Shown here: positions 1 to 7,755 of the stretch, in pieces | How positions within the stretch are numbered: position 1 is the first letter of the stretch | How the letters are laid out: each line of letters begins with the position of its first letter | Assembly: GCA_020443425.1 (NCBI GenBank) | Contig: JAGRIE010000027.1 | Coordinates: 1-53,233, forward strand | Source of the DNA: Halioglobus sp. | Lineage (GTDB): Bacteria > Pseudomonadota > Gammaproteobacteria > Pseudomonadales > Halieaceae | Length of the DNA: 53,233 bases | Reading direction: 5' to 3' | Notes under the pieces: model-generated | Told to the model about the DNA's origin: nothing | Seen by the model: the letters and a program-made list of their open reading frames with translations, nothing else | The model's database searches: none | Program-made: the position numbers and the translations under genes

Positions 1-1197
1 TTTGTCGCCGCCTTCGTGCCCGATGCCGCCGGCGCTGCGCGCGCCAAAGGTTCCTCTGCAGCATCATCTGCAGCGGCTGTCCCGGCACCGGCTGTCGCCC
101 CCGCCCACGCGGCGCCAGCCACTACCGCGCCAGTGGCGCCCACCGCTGCGCTGTCCGAGGGGCCGGACGACAGCGACGTGAAGGCGTCACCGGTGGCGCG
201 CCGCATCGCCCGCGCACACAGTATCAACCTGCACAATGTGCCGGCCACCGGTCGCCACGGTCGCGTCTCCAAACACGATGTCGAACAGGCCGCCGGCATC
301 CGGGTACTGGCCAACAGCGGTTGCGCCGCCAGCAGTGCGCGCTCCGAGCAGCCACCGCGCTCCACTGCGGATGATTCCCATGTGCCCTCGACACCGGTGG
401 CGCGCCGTCTCGCCCGCAGCCTCAACATCAATCTCAACGACGTCACGCCGACCGGTCGACGCGGCCGTGTCAGCAAGGAGGATGTGGAAAAGGCGGCGGT
501 GAATGCGACCGGCGTGGCCTACTACCGCGAGCAGGCGCTGAGCGGTATGCGCAAGATCATCGCGGCGCGGCTGTCGGAATCCAAGCAGACCATCCCGCAC
601 TACCGTGTCAGTGTGGATATCGAGATCGACAGCCTGCTGCAACAGCGCGCCTACATGAACGGCACGCTGGGCCACAAGATCTCGGTCAACGACTTCGTGA
701 TCAAGGCCTGCGCCAGTGCGCTGGCGCAGGTGCCTGAGGTGAATGTGCAGTAAGGCGAGGACTGCATCCGCCAGTTCGACCAGGCGGATATCGCGATGGC
801 GGTGGCGGTGAAGGGCGGCCTGATCACGCCGGTGATCCGCAACGTCGGCGTGATGAGCCTGCCGCAGATCGCCGAGGAGTCACGCGATCTGGCGGCGCGG
901 GCCCAGGCCGGCAGCCTCGGTGTCGATGAATTCAGCGGCGGCACTTTCAGCATCTCCAACCTCGGCATGTTCGGCGTCGACCAGTTCGACGCTATCATCA
1001 ACCTGCCGCAGGCGGCGATACTGGCGGTGGCGGCCGGGGTGAAAAAGCCGGTGGTGCGCGGCGACAGCATTGTGCCGGCGACTGTGATGCGGGTATCGCT
1101 GTCGGCGGATCACCGCGCTATCGACGGCGCCGTGGCCGCACGATTCCTGCAATCGCTGAAGGGTTTTCTGGAGAATCCGGCGTCGATGCTGCTGTAG
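1..1197 (+). pseudogene. 2-oxoacid dehydrogenase E2 acyltransferase, partial and interrupted by an in-frame stop
   Basis: This is the acyltransferase (E2) core of a pyruvate, acetoin or branched-chain dehydrogenase complex. The reading frame is open at the left edge, so the start and lipoyl domain lie outside the window. Two E3-binding domains sit in tandem at about 187-294 and 391-498; each carries a (S/T)PVARR start and a TGRxGRVSK centre, and Ala/Pro-rich linkers flank them. The catalytic domain begins near 530. An in-frame TAA at 751-753 interrupts it after VPEVNVQ, and homology resumes in the same frame with IRQFDQADIAMAVAVKGG. The active-site DHRAIDG motif is present near 1109-1129. Without readthrough the gene cannot make the catalytic domain as one chain; a downstream start at GTG/ATG codons near 796 would give only a fragment. 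A sequencing error at this codon cannot be excluded. The next genes lie close downstream on the same strand. Confidence 0.85.
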
Positions 1198-1234
1198 CAC
1201 CGCCGGGATCACACTACACAAACGAGAGAACGCT

Positions 1235-1660
1235 ATGACCAAACAAGTGCCCATTGCCGAAGGCCTCTTCACCTGGCCGTCTCCCGCGCCCGCGCTGCTG
1301 GCCAGCCGCTGCCAGCGCTGTGGTATCGCCAGTTTTCCCGCTGCGGACTCCTGTATGGCCTGTTCCGGCCAGGATGTCGCGATTGAGGAGCTGCCCCGGC
1401 GCGGCACGCTGTGGACCTGGACCGTGCAGCAATTCATGCCGAAAACGCCTTACCGCAGCAACGAGACAGCACAGACTTTCAAGCCCTACGGCGTCGGCTA
1501 TGTGGAACTGCCCGGCGGCGTGCGGGTGGAGGGCCGGTTGACAGAGAGCGACCCGCAGAAACTGCGCATCGGTATGGAGATGGACGTGATCTTCGCGCCG
1601 TTCCGCACCGAGGACAACGGTGATGAAGTCATCAACTTTTTTTTCCAACCCGTCGCCTGA
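1235..1660 (+). CDS. Zn-ribbon OB-fold protein (DUF35 family), thiolase partner
   Basis: A 141-residue protein. An N-terminal rubredoxin-like zinc ribbon has Cys26, Cys29, Cys40 and Cys43 in two CxxC pairs, followed by a beta-rich OB-fold (about residues 50-138). Family members are small subunits that associate with thiolase-like enzymes of the lipid-transfer/SCP2 type and are needed for their activity or stability. Here the gene lies directly before such a thiolase (43 bp gap), which supports a two-subunit complex. The ATG follows a purine-rich GAGAG. It probably belongs to the same transcription unit as the following thiolase, Rieske and SDR genes. The family call is secure; the substrate of the complex is unknown. 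Confidence 0.88.
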   Translation: MTKQVPIAEGLFTWPSPAPALLASRCQRCGIASFPAADSCMACSGQDVAIEELPRRGTLWTWTVQQFMPKTPYRSNETAQTFKPYGVGYVELPGGVRVEGRLTESDPQKLRIGMEMDVIFAPFRTEDNGDEVINFFFQPVA

Positions 1661-1702
1661 TCGCAGCTGCGATTGTGCGCGAGAGTGAATGAGAGAGACA
1701 GT

Positions 1703-2845
1703 ATGGATGTAGCAATAGTCGGCATCGGTATCCACCCCTTTGGTCGCACCCCGTCACGCACCGGCCTGCAGCAGGGCGCCTACGCCGCGCGCCTGGCGCT
1801 GCTGGACGCCGGTGTCGAGTGGCGCGATATCCAGTTTGCGTTCGGCGGCAGTGCCAGTGCCGGCAGCGCCGATGCGCTGGTAAATGAACTGGGGCTCACC
1901 GGCATCCCGTTTATCAATGTGGCCAACGGCTGCGCCACCGGCGGCAGTTCGCTGATCTCGGCGTTCAATGCCATCAAGTCCGGCCAGTACGATATCGGTA
2001 TGGTGGCCGGCTTTGACAAGCATGATCGCGGCGCTTTTAACGCCGATCCGAAAGAGCTGGGCATCGGCGAGTGGTACGGCGAGGTGGGACTGATGATGAC
2101 CACCCAGTTCTTCGCAATGAAGATCCAGAAATACATGCACGATTACAATATCAGCACCGAGACGCTGGCGAGGGTGTCGGAGAAGGCGTTTATCAACGGG
2201 TCGAAAAACCCCAATGCCTGGCGCCGCGAGCCGATTGCAGTGGAGGAGATTGCCAACTCCACCATGGTCAACGACCCGCTCACCAAGTTCATGTTCTGCT
2301 CGCCGTCCGAGGGCGGTGTCGCGCTGGTGCTGTGCCGCGCCGATCACGCGCACCGCTACACCGATACACCGGTCTACCTGAAAGCGGCGACCATGAAGTC
2401 GCGGCGCTACGGCTCGTTCGAGGTGTTTGCACCCAGCCAGGCGTTGCAGCAGGTGGACGGCCCGACGGTGGACGCCGCCAGTGCCGCCTTCGAGATGGCC
2501 GGTGTCGGCCCGGCGGATATGGATGTCCTGCAGTTGCAGGATACCGAGGCCGGGGCCGAGATCATGCACATGGCCGAGAACGGCTTTTGTGAGCACGGCG
2601 AGCAGGAGTCGCTGATCGCGTCCGGCGCCACCCATATCGGCGGCGCCATGCCGGTCAACACCGACGGCGGCTGCCTCGCCAACGGCGAGCCCATCGGCGC
2701 CTCCGGCTTGCGCCAGGTGTACGAAAATGTACTGCAGCTGCGCGGCCAGGCCGGCGAACACCAGGTCCCCGGCAACCCGCGGTTGGCCTATACCCATGTG
2801 TACGGTGCGCCCGGTATCAGCGCTGTCACGATATTGCAGAAATAG
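1703..2845 (+). CDS. Thiolase of the lipid-transfer/SCP2-like group
   Basis: A 380-residue thiolase-fold protein. Cys77 in the NGCATGG motif matches the acyl-accepting nucleophile. The C-terminal catalytic Cys is probably Cys324 in DGGCLANGEP. The usual GHP histidine is replaced by glutamate in GEPIGASG, a variation I associate with lipid-transfer-type thiolases rather than with FadA. Known relatives cleave 3-ketoacyl-CoA or perform retro-aldol cleavage of steroid side chains together with a DUF35 subunit, and that subunit is encoded just upstream. The ATG at 1703 is preferred over the GTG at 1673 because GAGAGAGA lies just before it and the thiolase homology begins at once (DVAIVGIG). The retained nucleophile argues for thiolytic activity. 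The precise substrate is not predictable. Confidence 0.88.
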   Translation: MDVAIVGIGIHPFGRTPSRTGLQQGAYAARLALLDAGVEWRDIQFAFGGSASAGSADALVNELGLTGIPFINVANGCATGGSSLISAFNAIKSGQYDIGMVAGFDKHDRGAFNADPKELGIGEWYGEVGLMMTTQFFAMKIQKYMHDYNISTETLARVSEKAFINGSKNPNAWRREPIAVEEIANSTMVNDPLTKFMFCSPSEGGVALVLCRADHAHRYTDTPVYLKAATMKSRRYGSFEVFAPSQALQQVDGPTVDAASAAFEMAGVGPADMDVLQLQDTEAGAEIMHMAENGFCEHGEQESLIASGATHIGGAMPVNTDGGCLANGEPIGASGLRQVYENVLQLRGQAGEHQVPGNPRLAYTHVYGAPGISAVTILQK

Positions 2846-2858
2846 CGGGAGACAGCAG

Positions 2859-4244
2859 ATGAACAATCCAAAGGCGCTCACACCCCAACAGTTGAAGGCG
2901 CGCTCCGAGGGCGAGTCCTACCAGCAGATGCTCGACAAGGAGACGGTGCCGGTGCCGGCCGCGCTGCGCGAGAGCACCGAGACCTACCTAGGCTCGGAAA
3001 ACCTGACGGTGGACCGCTACTTCAGCCCCGAGATCGCCAAACTGGAGGAGGAGAAACTGTGGAACCGCACCTGGCTGGCGACCTGCCGCGAATCGGAGCT
3101 GGCCGAGGTCGGCAGCTATTTTGTATTTGAGATTGCCAAATACTCCATCGTGTTGACGCGCACCGAGGCCGGCGATATCCGCGGCTACTACAACGCCTGC
3201 CTGCACCGCGGCCGCCAGTTGCGCAAGGATTGCGGCACCGCGCGCGAATTCAAATGCCCGTTCCACGGTTTCCGCTGGAGCCTCGAAGGCGACTTCATCG
3301 GCGCGCCCTGTGAGTGGGATTTCCCGCATATCGACAAGGACAGCTTCAGCCTGCCGCAGGTACAGGTGGACACCTGGGGCGGCTGGGTGTTCATCAATAT
3401 GGACCTGGAGGCCGAGTCGCTAGCCAGCTACCTGGGGGTGTTGCCGGAGCACTTCAAGCGCTGGCAGCCGGAGAACACGTTCAAGGTGATGCATGTCGAG
3501 AAAGTCATCGAGTGCAACTGGAAGGTCGCCTGGGAGGCGTTCATCGAGTCCTACCACACGGTGCAGACGCACCCGCAAATCCTGCCCTATCTCGGCGATT
3601 CCAATTCCCAGTACGACTGCTGGGGCGACAATATCAGTCGCACTATCTCGCCGATGGGTGTGGTGAGTCCGCACCTGGAGAACATCGCCCCGAACCAGAC
3701 CGTCAATGACTGGCTGGAACACGGTGCCTGGCTCACTGACGGTTCAAAGGTGGATGTGCCCGAGGGGATGAGCGCGCGCGAGTGGTTGGCCGAGTACTAC
3801 TTCAAGCACTATTCCGAGCAGTACCAGACCGATCTCGGCAGTTTCTGTACGCGCAGTGAGATCATGGATTCCATCCTGTACTCGGTGTTCCCCAACTTCG
3901 CGCCGTGGGCGGGCTTTCACCCGAACCTGACCTACCGCATGAAACCCTATGGCGACGATCCCGAGATGTGCACGATGGAGATTATCGTGTTGATGCGGTA
4001 TCCCGAGGGCGCCGAGCGCCCGGCGGACTGCGCGGTGCAGAAGCTCGGCAAGGACCAGTTGTTCTCCGAGGCCGAGGGGCTTGAGGGCGGCCTGGGCCGC
4101 GTCTTCGACCAGGACTTCAGCAACCTGAAAATGGTACAGAAAGGGCTGCACAACGTGATATCGGGCGAGATCGTGCTGGCCAATTACCAGGAGATCCGTA
4201 TCCGCCATTTCCACCAGACACTGGATAAATACCTGAACGCCTGA
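2859..4244 (+). CDS. Rieske-type aromatic ring-hydroxylating oxygenase, alpha subunit
   Basis: A 461-residue oxygenase subunit. The Rieske 2Fe-2S site is complete: Cys114-x-His116 in NACLHRG and Cys133-x2-His136 in CPFHGF. The mononuclear iron site is visible as ESYHTVQTH, with His233 and His238, and the third ligand is probably Asp419 in DQDFSN. The residue that usually bridges electrons between subunits (Asp) is Glu230 here. The family hydroxylates or demethylates aromatic, terpenoid or quaternary-amine substrates using electrons from a separate reductase. No ferredoxin or reductase gene is present in this window, so the partner must be encoded elsewhere. The ATG at 2859 follows a GGGAGA element 14 bp after the thiolase stop, consistent with an operon. 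Confidence 0.9.
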   Translation: MNNPKALTPQQLKARSEGESYQQMLDKETVPVPAALRESTETYLGSENLTVDRYFSPEIAKLEEEKLWNRTWLATCRESELAEVGSYFVFEIAKYSIVLTRTEAGDIRGYYNACLHRGRQLRKDCGTAREFKCPFHGFRWSLEGDFIGAPCEWDFPHIDKDSFSLPQVQVDTWGGWVFINMDLEAESLASYLGVLPEHFKRWQPENTFKVMHVEKVIECNWKVAWEAFIESYHTVQTHPQILPYLGDSNSQYDCWGDNISRTISPMGVVSPHLENIAPNQTVNDWLEHGAWLTDGSKVDVPEGMSAREWLAEYYFKHYSEQYQTDLGSFCTRSEIMDSILYSVFPNFAPWAGFHPNLTYRMKPYGDDPEMCTMEIIVLMRYPEGAERPADCAVQKLGKDQLFSEAEGLEGGLGRVFDQDFSNLKMVQKGLHNVISGEIVLANYQEIRIRHFHQTLDKYLNA

Positions 4245-4259
4245 GCGGAGCCTGATGCC

Positions 4260-5036
4260 ATGAACGACCTGTTAAAACCCTTTTCGCTGCACGGCAAAGT
4301 CGCACTCGTCACCGGCGCGTCCAGCGGCTTCGGCCTGCATTTCGCGTCCGTACTGGCGCGCGCCGGTGCGCGGGTGGTGCTGGCGGCGCGGCGCACTGAC
4401 CTGATCCAGGCCGAGGCCGAGCGTATCAACGCCGCCGGGGGTGAGGCGCTGGCGGTGACCATGGACGTCACCAGCAGCGACAGCATCGCCGCAGCGCTGG
4501 ACGCCGCGGAGCAGGCGTTCGGCGTCGTCACTGTGGTGATCAACAACGCCGGCATCACCATTCCCAAACTGTTGCTCGATCTCAGTGATGACGACTGGGA
4601 CAAGGTGATCGACACCAACCTCAACGGCGTCGCCTATGTCACCCGCGAGACCGCGCGCCGTATGGTAGCGGCGGACACCGGCGGCAGTGTCGTCAACATC
4701 GCGTCCATCCTCGCCGAGCGGGTGCAGAAAGCGCTGACCAATTACGCCGCCTCCAAGGCCGCGGTGGTGCAATTCACGAAAACCGCGGCACTGGAGCTGG
4801 CCCGCTACAACATCCGCGTGAACGCGCTGTGCCCGGGTTATTTCCAGACCGAGCTCAACGGTGAGTGGTTCAAGACCGCCGACGGGCAGGCGCTGATCAC
4901 GCGTATTCCACAGCGTCGCACCGGCAATCTCGACGAGCTGAACGGACCGCTGTTGCTGCTGGCCTCCGAGGCCGGTTCACTGATGACAGGTGCTGCCGTC
5001 ACCGTCGATGGCGGGCATGTGCTGTCCGATCTCTAG
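4260..5036 (+). CDS. SDR family NAD(P)-dependent oxidoreductase
   Basis: A 258-residue classical short-chain dehydrogenase. The cofactor loop TGASSGFG is at 18-25, the NNAG strand near 95-98, and the full catalytic set is visible: Asn120, Ser149, Tyr162 and Lys166 in NYAASK. The end of the second strand reads AARR, so no acidic residue marks NAD specificity and NADP is plausible. Such enzymes oxidise or reduce hydroxyl and keto groups on ring or acyl-CoA intermediates. The ATG lies 15 bp after the Rieske gene stop, so co-transcription is likely and a role in processing the hydroxylated product is a reasonable inference. Confidence 0.9.
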   Translation: MNDLLKPFSLHGKVALVTGASSGFGLHFASVLARAGARVVLAARRTDLIQAEAERINAAGGEALAVTMDVTSSDSIAAALDAAEQAFGVVTVVINNAGITIPKLLLDLSDDDWDKVIDTNLNGVAYVTRETARRMVAADTGGSVVNIASILAERVQKALTNYAASKAAVVQFTKTAALELARYNIRVNALCPGYFQTELNGEWFKTADGQALITRIPQRRTGNLDELNGPLLLLASEAGSLMTGAAVTVDGGHVLSDL

Positions 5037-5105
5037 GCGAGCCCGCGCGGACGTCGGTACGGCGCCAACACTCTATCCACTGAACACTCACTGAGAGCGG
5101 AGAAA

Positions 5106-5867
5106 ATGGCCATGGCGACACTGGCAGGGAAAACAGCAGTTATTCTGGGTGCCTCCGGCAGTGCCAACTTCGGCACGGCGATTGCGCGGCGCTTCGCAGC
5201 AGAGGGCGCGCACGTGGTGATTGCCGCGCGTCGTCTGGACCCGCTGCAGGCACTGGCGCAGGAGTTGGGCGGCACGGCGGTGGCCTGTGACGTCACCCGT
5301 GATGGCGATATCGAGCAGTTGTTCAAGGTGGCGACGCAGACGTATGGCGGGGTGGATATCGCGGTATTCTCGGCCGGCATGCACGCCGCCGGGATGATCG
5401 CCGAACTGGAGGCCGACGCCATCCGGCCGACGCTGGAAGTGAGTGTCGTGGGTGCGCTGTTGTTCTTCCGCCACGCCGCCGCCGCGATGCAAGGCGGTGG
5501 CTCTGTGATCACCATCTCCTCGCTGACCGCGCGGATACCGGGGCCGGGCCTGGGCGTGTACTCCGCGGCCCGCGCCGGTATCGACTACGCCATCAAGGTG
5601 GCGGCGATCGAGTACGGCGACGCCGGCGTGCGTTTCAACTCCATCGCGGCCGGCCTGATACAGACCGATATGACCGATGCGTTCTTCACGATGGATTCTG
5701 TCCTCGCCGGGCACCTGGATGCGACACCGTGCGGGCGCATGGGCACGCTGGACGATATGGCCGAGGCGGCACTGTTCCTCGCCGATGGACAGCGCTCGGG
5801 TTTTATCAACGGCCAGGTACTGGATCTGGCAGGTGGCCAACAGAACGGGCACCTGCCGCGCTTTTAA
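5106..5867 (+). CDS. SDR family protein with altered catalytic residues
   Basis: A 253-residue SDR-fold protein with a normal dinucleotide loop (GASGSANFG, 15-23) and a C-terminal region typical of the family. Two of the four catalytic residues differ. The YxxxK motif reads Tyr152-S-A-A-Arg156, so the active lysine is replaced by arginine (codon CGC). The expected catalytic Asn is Ser113 (EVSVVG). Ser138/139 and Tyr152 remain. It may be a weak or specialised enzyme or may have a binding role. The ATG at 5106 is near GCGGAG; Met3 at 5112 has a more usual spacing and is an alternative start. It sits between the canonical SDR and a flavin-type protein on the same strand. Confidence 0.85.
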   Translation: MAMATLAGKTAVILGASGSANFGTAIARRFAAEGAHVVIAARRLDPLQALAQELGGTAVACDVTRDGDIEQLFKVATQTYGGVDIAVFSAGMHAAGMIAELEADAIRPTLEVSVVGALLFFRHAAAAMQGGGSVITISSLTARIPGPGLGVYSAARAGIDYAIKVAAIEYGDAGVRFNSIAAGLIQTDMTDAFFTMDSVLAGHLDATPCGRMGTLDDMAEAALFLADGQRSGFINGQVLDLAGGQQNGHLPRF

Positions 5868-5890
5868 TCAAAACTACAGGGAGAATGGGA

Positions 5891-6394
5891 ATGCAGGGTT
5901 ATGAAGATGTCACGCTGTACGAGCTCAGTGATGAACGCGAGCAGGAACTGCTGCAAAAGCAGATCGAGTGCAATTTCATCTGGACCAACAAAGAGGGTCA
6001 CGGCCTCGGTGTGATCATGAACTATGTCGCGCGAAACGGTTCGATCTGGTTGACGGCCACCAGCCAGCGTGCGCGCATCAAGGCCCTGCGCCGCGACCCG
6101 CGCGCCTCGGTGGTGATCTCCAGCATGGGCACCGACATGGGGCCGGGCAAACAGATCACCTACAAGGGGCGGGTGGTGATCCACGATGACCAGGCCACCA
6201 AGGACTGGTTCTACCCGGCGATGGCAGAGATCATCAGCCCCTATCCCGCGCCGACGCCGGAGGCGGCGATGCAGCACCTGGATACACCGCTGCGCGTGGT
6301 TCTGGAATTGATTCCGGAGAAAACCATCAAGTTCGACGGGGACGCGATCTCGCAGGTCTCCTATGACGGCAAGGTGCCGGGCCACGAAAAGTAG
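5891..6394 (+). CDS. Pyridoxamine 5'-phosphate oxidase-like split-barrel protein
   Basis: A 167-residue protein of the PNPOx-like flavin-binding split-barrel superfamily. Strands run around FIWTNKEGHGLG, SIWLTAT, KALRRDPR and VVISS, the usual pattern of these FMN or F420 binding barrels. A closely similar paralogue is encoded on the opposite strand at 7103-7606; roughly half the residues match by eye. Members reduce or oxidise unsaturated or aromatic substrates or simply bind flavin or haem; the activity here is unknown. The ATG at 5891 is preferred to the one at 5885 because AGGGAG then lies about 8 bp upstream. A GC-rich hairpin follows the stop at 6407-6430. Confidence 0.82.
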   Translation: MQGYEDVTLYELSDEREQELLQKQIECNFIWTNKEGHGLGVIMNYVARNGSIWLTATSQRARIKALRRDPRASVVISSMGTDMGPGKQITYKGRVVIHDDQATKDWFYPAMAEIISPYPAPTPEAAMQHLDTPLRVVLELIPEKTIKFDGDAISQVSYDGKVPGHEK

Positions 6395-6406
6395 CACAAC
6401 TGCCAG

Positions 6407-6430
6407 GGCGCGGCGATTGACAGCCGCGCC
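6407..6430. terminator. GC-rich hairpin after the PNPOx-like gene
   Basis: A perfect 8-bp stem (GGCGCGGC pairing with GCCGCGCC) with an 8-base loop starts 13 bp after the stop codon. There is no following T-tract, so it may be a weak or Rho-assisted terminator or an mRNA-end stabiliser. The rest of the 257-bp gap up to 6651 shows no gene that I can support. Confidence 0.4.
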
Positions 6431-6651
6431 GCGGCACGTTTGTCGAGCGCTGCAGGCGCCGGGCCCGACCATCAACAGCGCCCACCTGCCTGCGAGTACG
6501 ATGCTGGCGGCCAGTGTGTGAGCGTGTCGCCGCTGGCGCAGTTTTCCGCCACGGGTATAGAGAAATCGACCGGCTCGGAGAAAGCGCTGGTGTACACTGG
6601 GGCTCGCACGGCACACTGAAGCAGCACACCGACACAGGATGGAGGACAACC

Positions 6652-7080
6652 ATGAACGAGAATAATGTTGCATACCAGATGTCACTGAGATCCAGGGAGT
6701 GCCTCAAGACCAAGGACAAGGCGCGCTGGCTCGATATGTGGGCAGAGGACGGTATCATCGAGGACCCGATCGGCCCGACCCCGCTGGACCCCGAGGGCAA
6801 AGGCCACGCGACACCGGCGGCGCGCGAGGCGTTCTACGACCGCAATATCGCCAATTCCGATATCGAGTACATCATCCACCAGACCTATACGGCGCATCTC
6901 GAGTGCGCCAATGTTGTCACACTCAATGTGAAGATGAACATCGATGGCAAGCAGTACAGCCAGCAGGTGAACGGCGTGTTCACCTACAGTTGCAACGAGG
7001 CCGGTAAACTGACCGCGCTGCGCGGCTTCTGGGAGTTCGACGAGGGCATGGCCACATTCAAGGAGATTGACGCGGCCTGA
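6652..7080 (+). CDS. NTF2-fold, ketosteroid isomerase-like protein
   Basis: A 142-residue SnoaL/KSI-like protein. The segment WAEDGIIEDPIGPTP matches the region around the catalytic base of bacterial ketosteroid delta-isomerase (VEDPVG), so Asp38 is a candidate general base. The second acidic residue of the KSI oxyanion hole is not obvious: the equivalent segment reads QVNGVF. Such proteins isomerise, dehydrate or bind small cyclic compounds. The ATG is preceded by a strong GGAGG at 7-bp spacing. It follows the catabolic operon after 257 bp and faces the convergent PNPOx-like gene at 7103. True isomerase function is not proven. Confidence 0.8.
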   Translation: MNENNVAYQMSLRSRECLKTKDKARWLDMWAEDGIIEDPIGPTPLDPEGKGHATPAAREAFYDRNIANSDIEYIIHQTYTAHLECANVVTLNVKMNIDGKQYSQQVNGVFTYSCNEAGKLTALRGFWEFDEGMATFKEIDAA

Positions 7081-7102
7081 GACGCTGCGACCGCGCGCGG
7101 CG

Positions 7103-7606
7103 TTACTGCTTGAGCGCCTCGGTGGTGCTGTCGCGCATGACACCGCCGTCGAAGGTGATGGTTTTCTCCGGCACGACCTCAATAATGACCCGCGCCGGTG
7201 TATCCAGAAATGCGACGAAGGCCTCGGGCGTCGGTGCCGGGCTGTTGGCGTGGCGGGCGAAGTCCGGGTAGAACCAGTCGCGCGTCTGCTGGTCCTTGTG
7301 CAGGATCGCGTGGCCCTTGAAGGTGATGGACTGGCTCAGGTCGTCGTCGACACCGGCGCTGGAAATCACCACGCTGCAGCGCGGGTCGCGCGCCAGCGCT
7401 TTCATGCGGGCGCGCTGCTCGGTCGCCGTGCACCAGATACGCCCCCTGCGCCAGATATAGCTCATGGTGACGCCCAGCCCGTGGCCGTCCTTGTTGGTCC
7501 AGATAAACGTCAGTTCGTTCTGTTTCAGCAACAGCTCTTCCTGCTTTTGCGGGGTGAGGCCGTACATGGTGACATCGTCGTAGTTTTCTACAGTGCTGGA
7601 ACTCAT
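7103..7606 (-). CDS. Pyridoxamine 5'-phosphate oxidase-like split-barrel protein (second copy)
   Basis: A 167-residue flavin split-barrel protein, paralogous to the protein at 5891-6394. Shared blocks include FIWTNK-x-GHGLG, QRAR-x-KAL, SVVISS, DWFYP, PAPTPEA and PEKTI-x-FDG. It begins at ATG 7606, preceded by a GAGAGGG element on its strand, and is transcribed away from the SDR at 7756. A palindrome lies between the two. The duplication suggests two related reactions on successive intermediates, or paralogues for different substrates; this is inference. Confidence 0.82.
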   Translation of the reverse strand: MSSSTVENYDDVTMYGLTPQKQEELLLKQNELTFIWTNKDGHGLGVTMSYIWRRGRIWCTATEQRARMKALARDPRCSVVISSAGVDDDLSQSITFKGHAILHKDQQTRDWFYPDFARHANSPAPTPEAFVAFLDTPARVIIEVVPEKTITFDGGVMRDSTTEALKQ

Positions 7607-7637
7607 CGGAACCCTCTCTGGTGACTGGATTTATAAT

Positions 7638-7659
7638 AAACAGTACGTCCTGACTGTTT
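7638..7659. promoter_or_regulatory. Candidate operator palindrome between divergent catabolic genes
   Basis: AAACAGT and ACTGTTT form an exact inverted repeat with an 8-base spacer, centred in the 149-bp space between the PNPOx-like gene (minus) and the SDR (plus). An AT-rich TATTATAAA lies beside it and could be the -10 of the leftward promoter. The size and position suit a dimeric repressor such as a TetR or GntR protein. No regulator gene is seen nearby, so the identity is open. Confidence 0.5.
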
Positions 7660-7755
7660 TGTGGTAAGGTATCACGCACATAATTTAATGCAAGCAGACA
7701 CCGCCAGGTTTTTCGCTTTGGGTCTGCTCGGGTAACGGCAGGAGAGAGGGAGTTT

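Noticed and set aside
1754-2881. A 375-residue minus-strand frame opposite the thiolase
   Set aside because: It is the shadow of a strongly conserved thiolase gene with no family match of its own.
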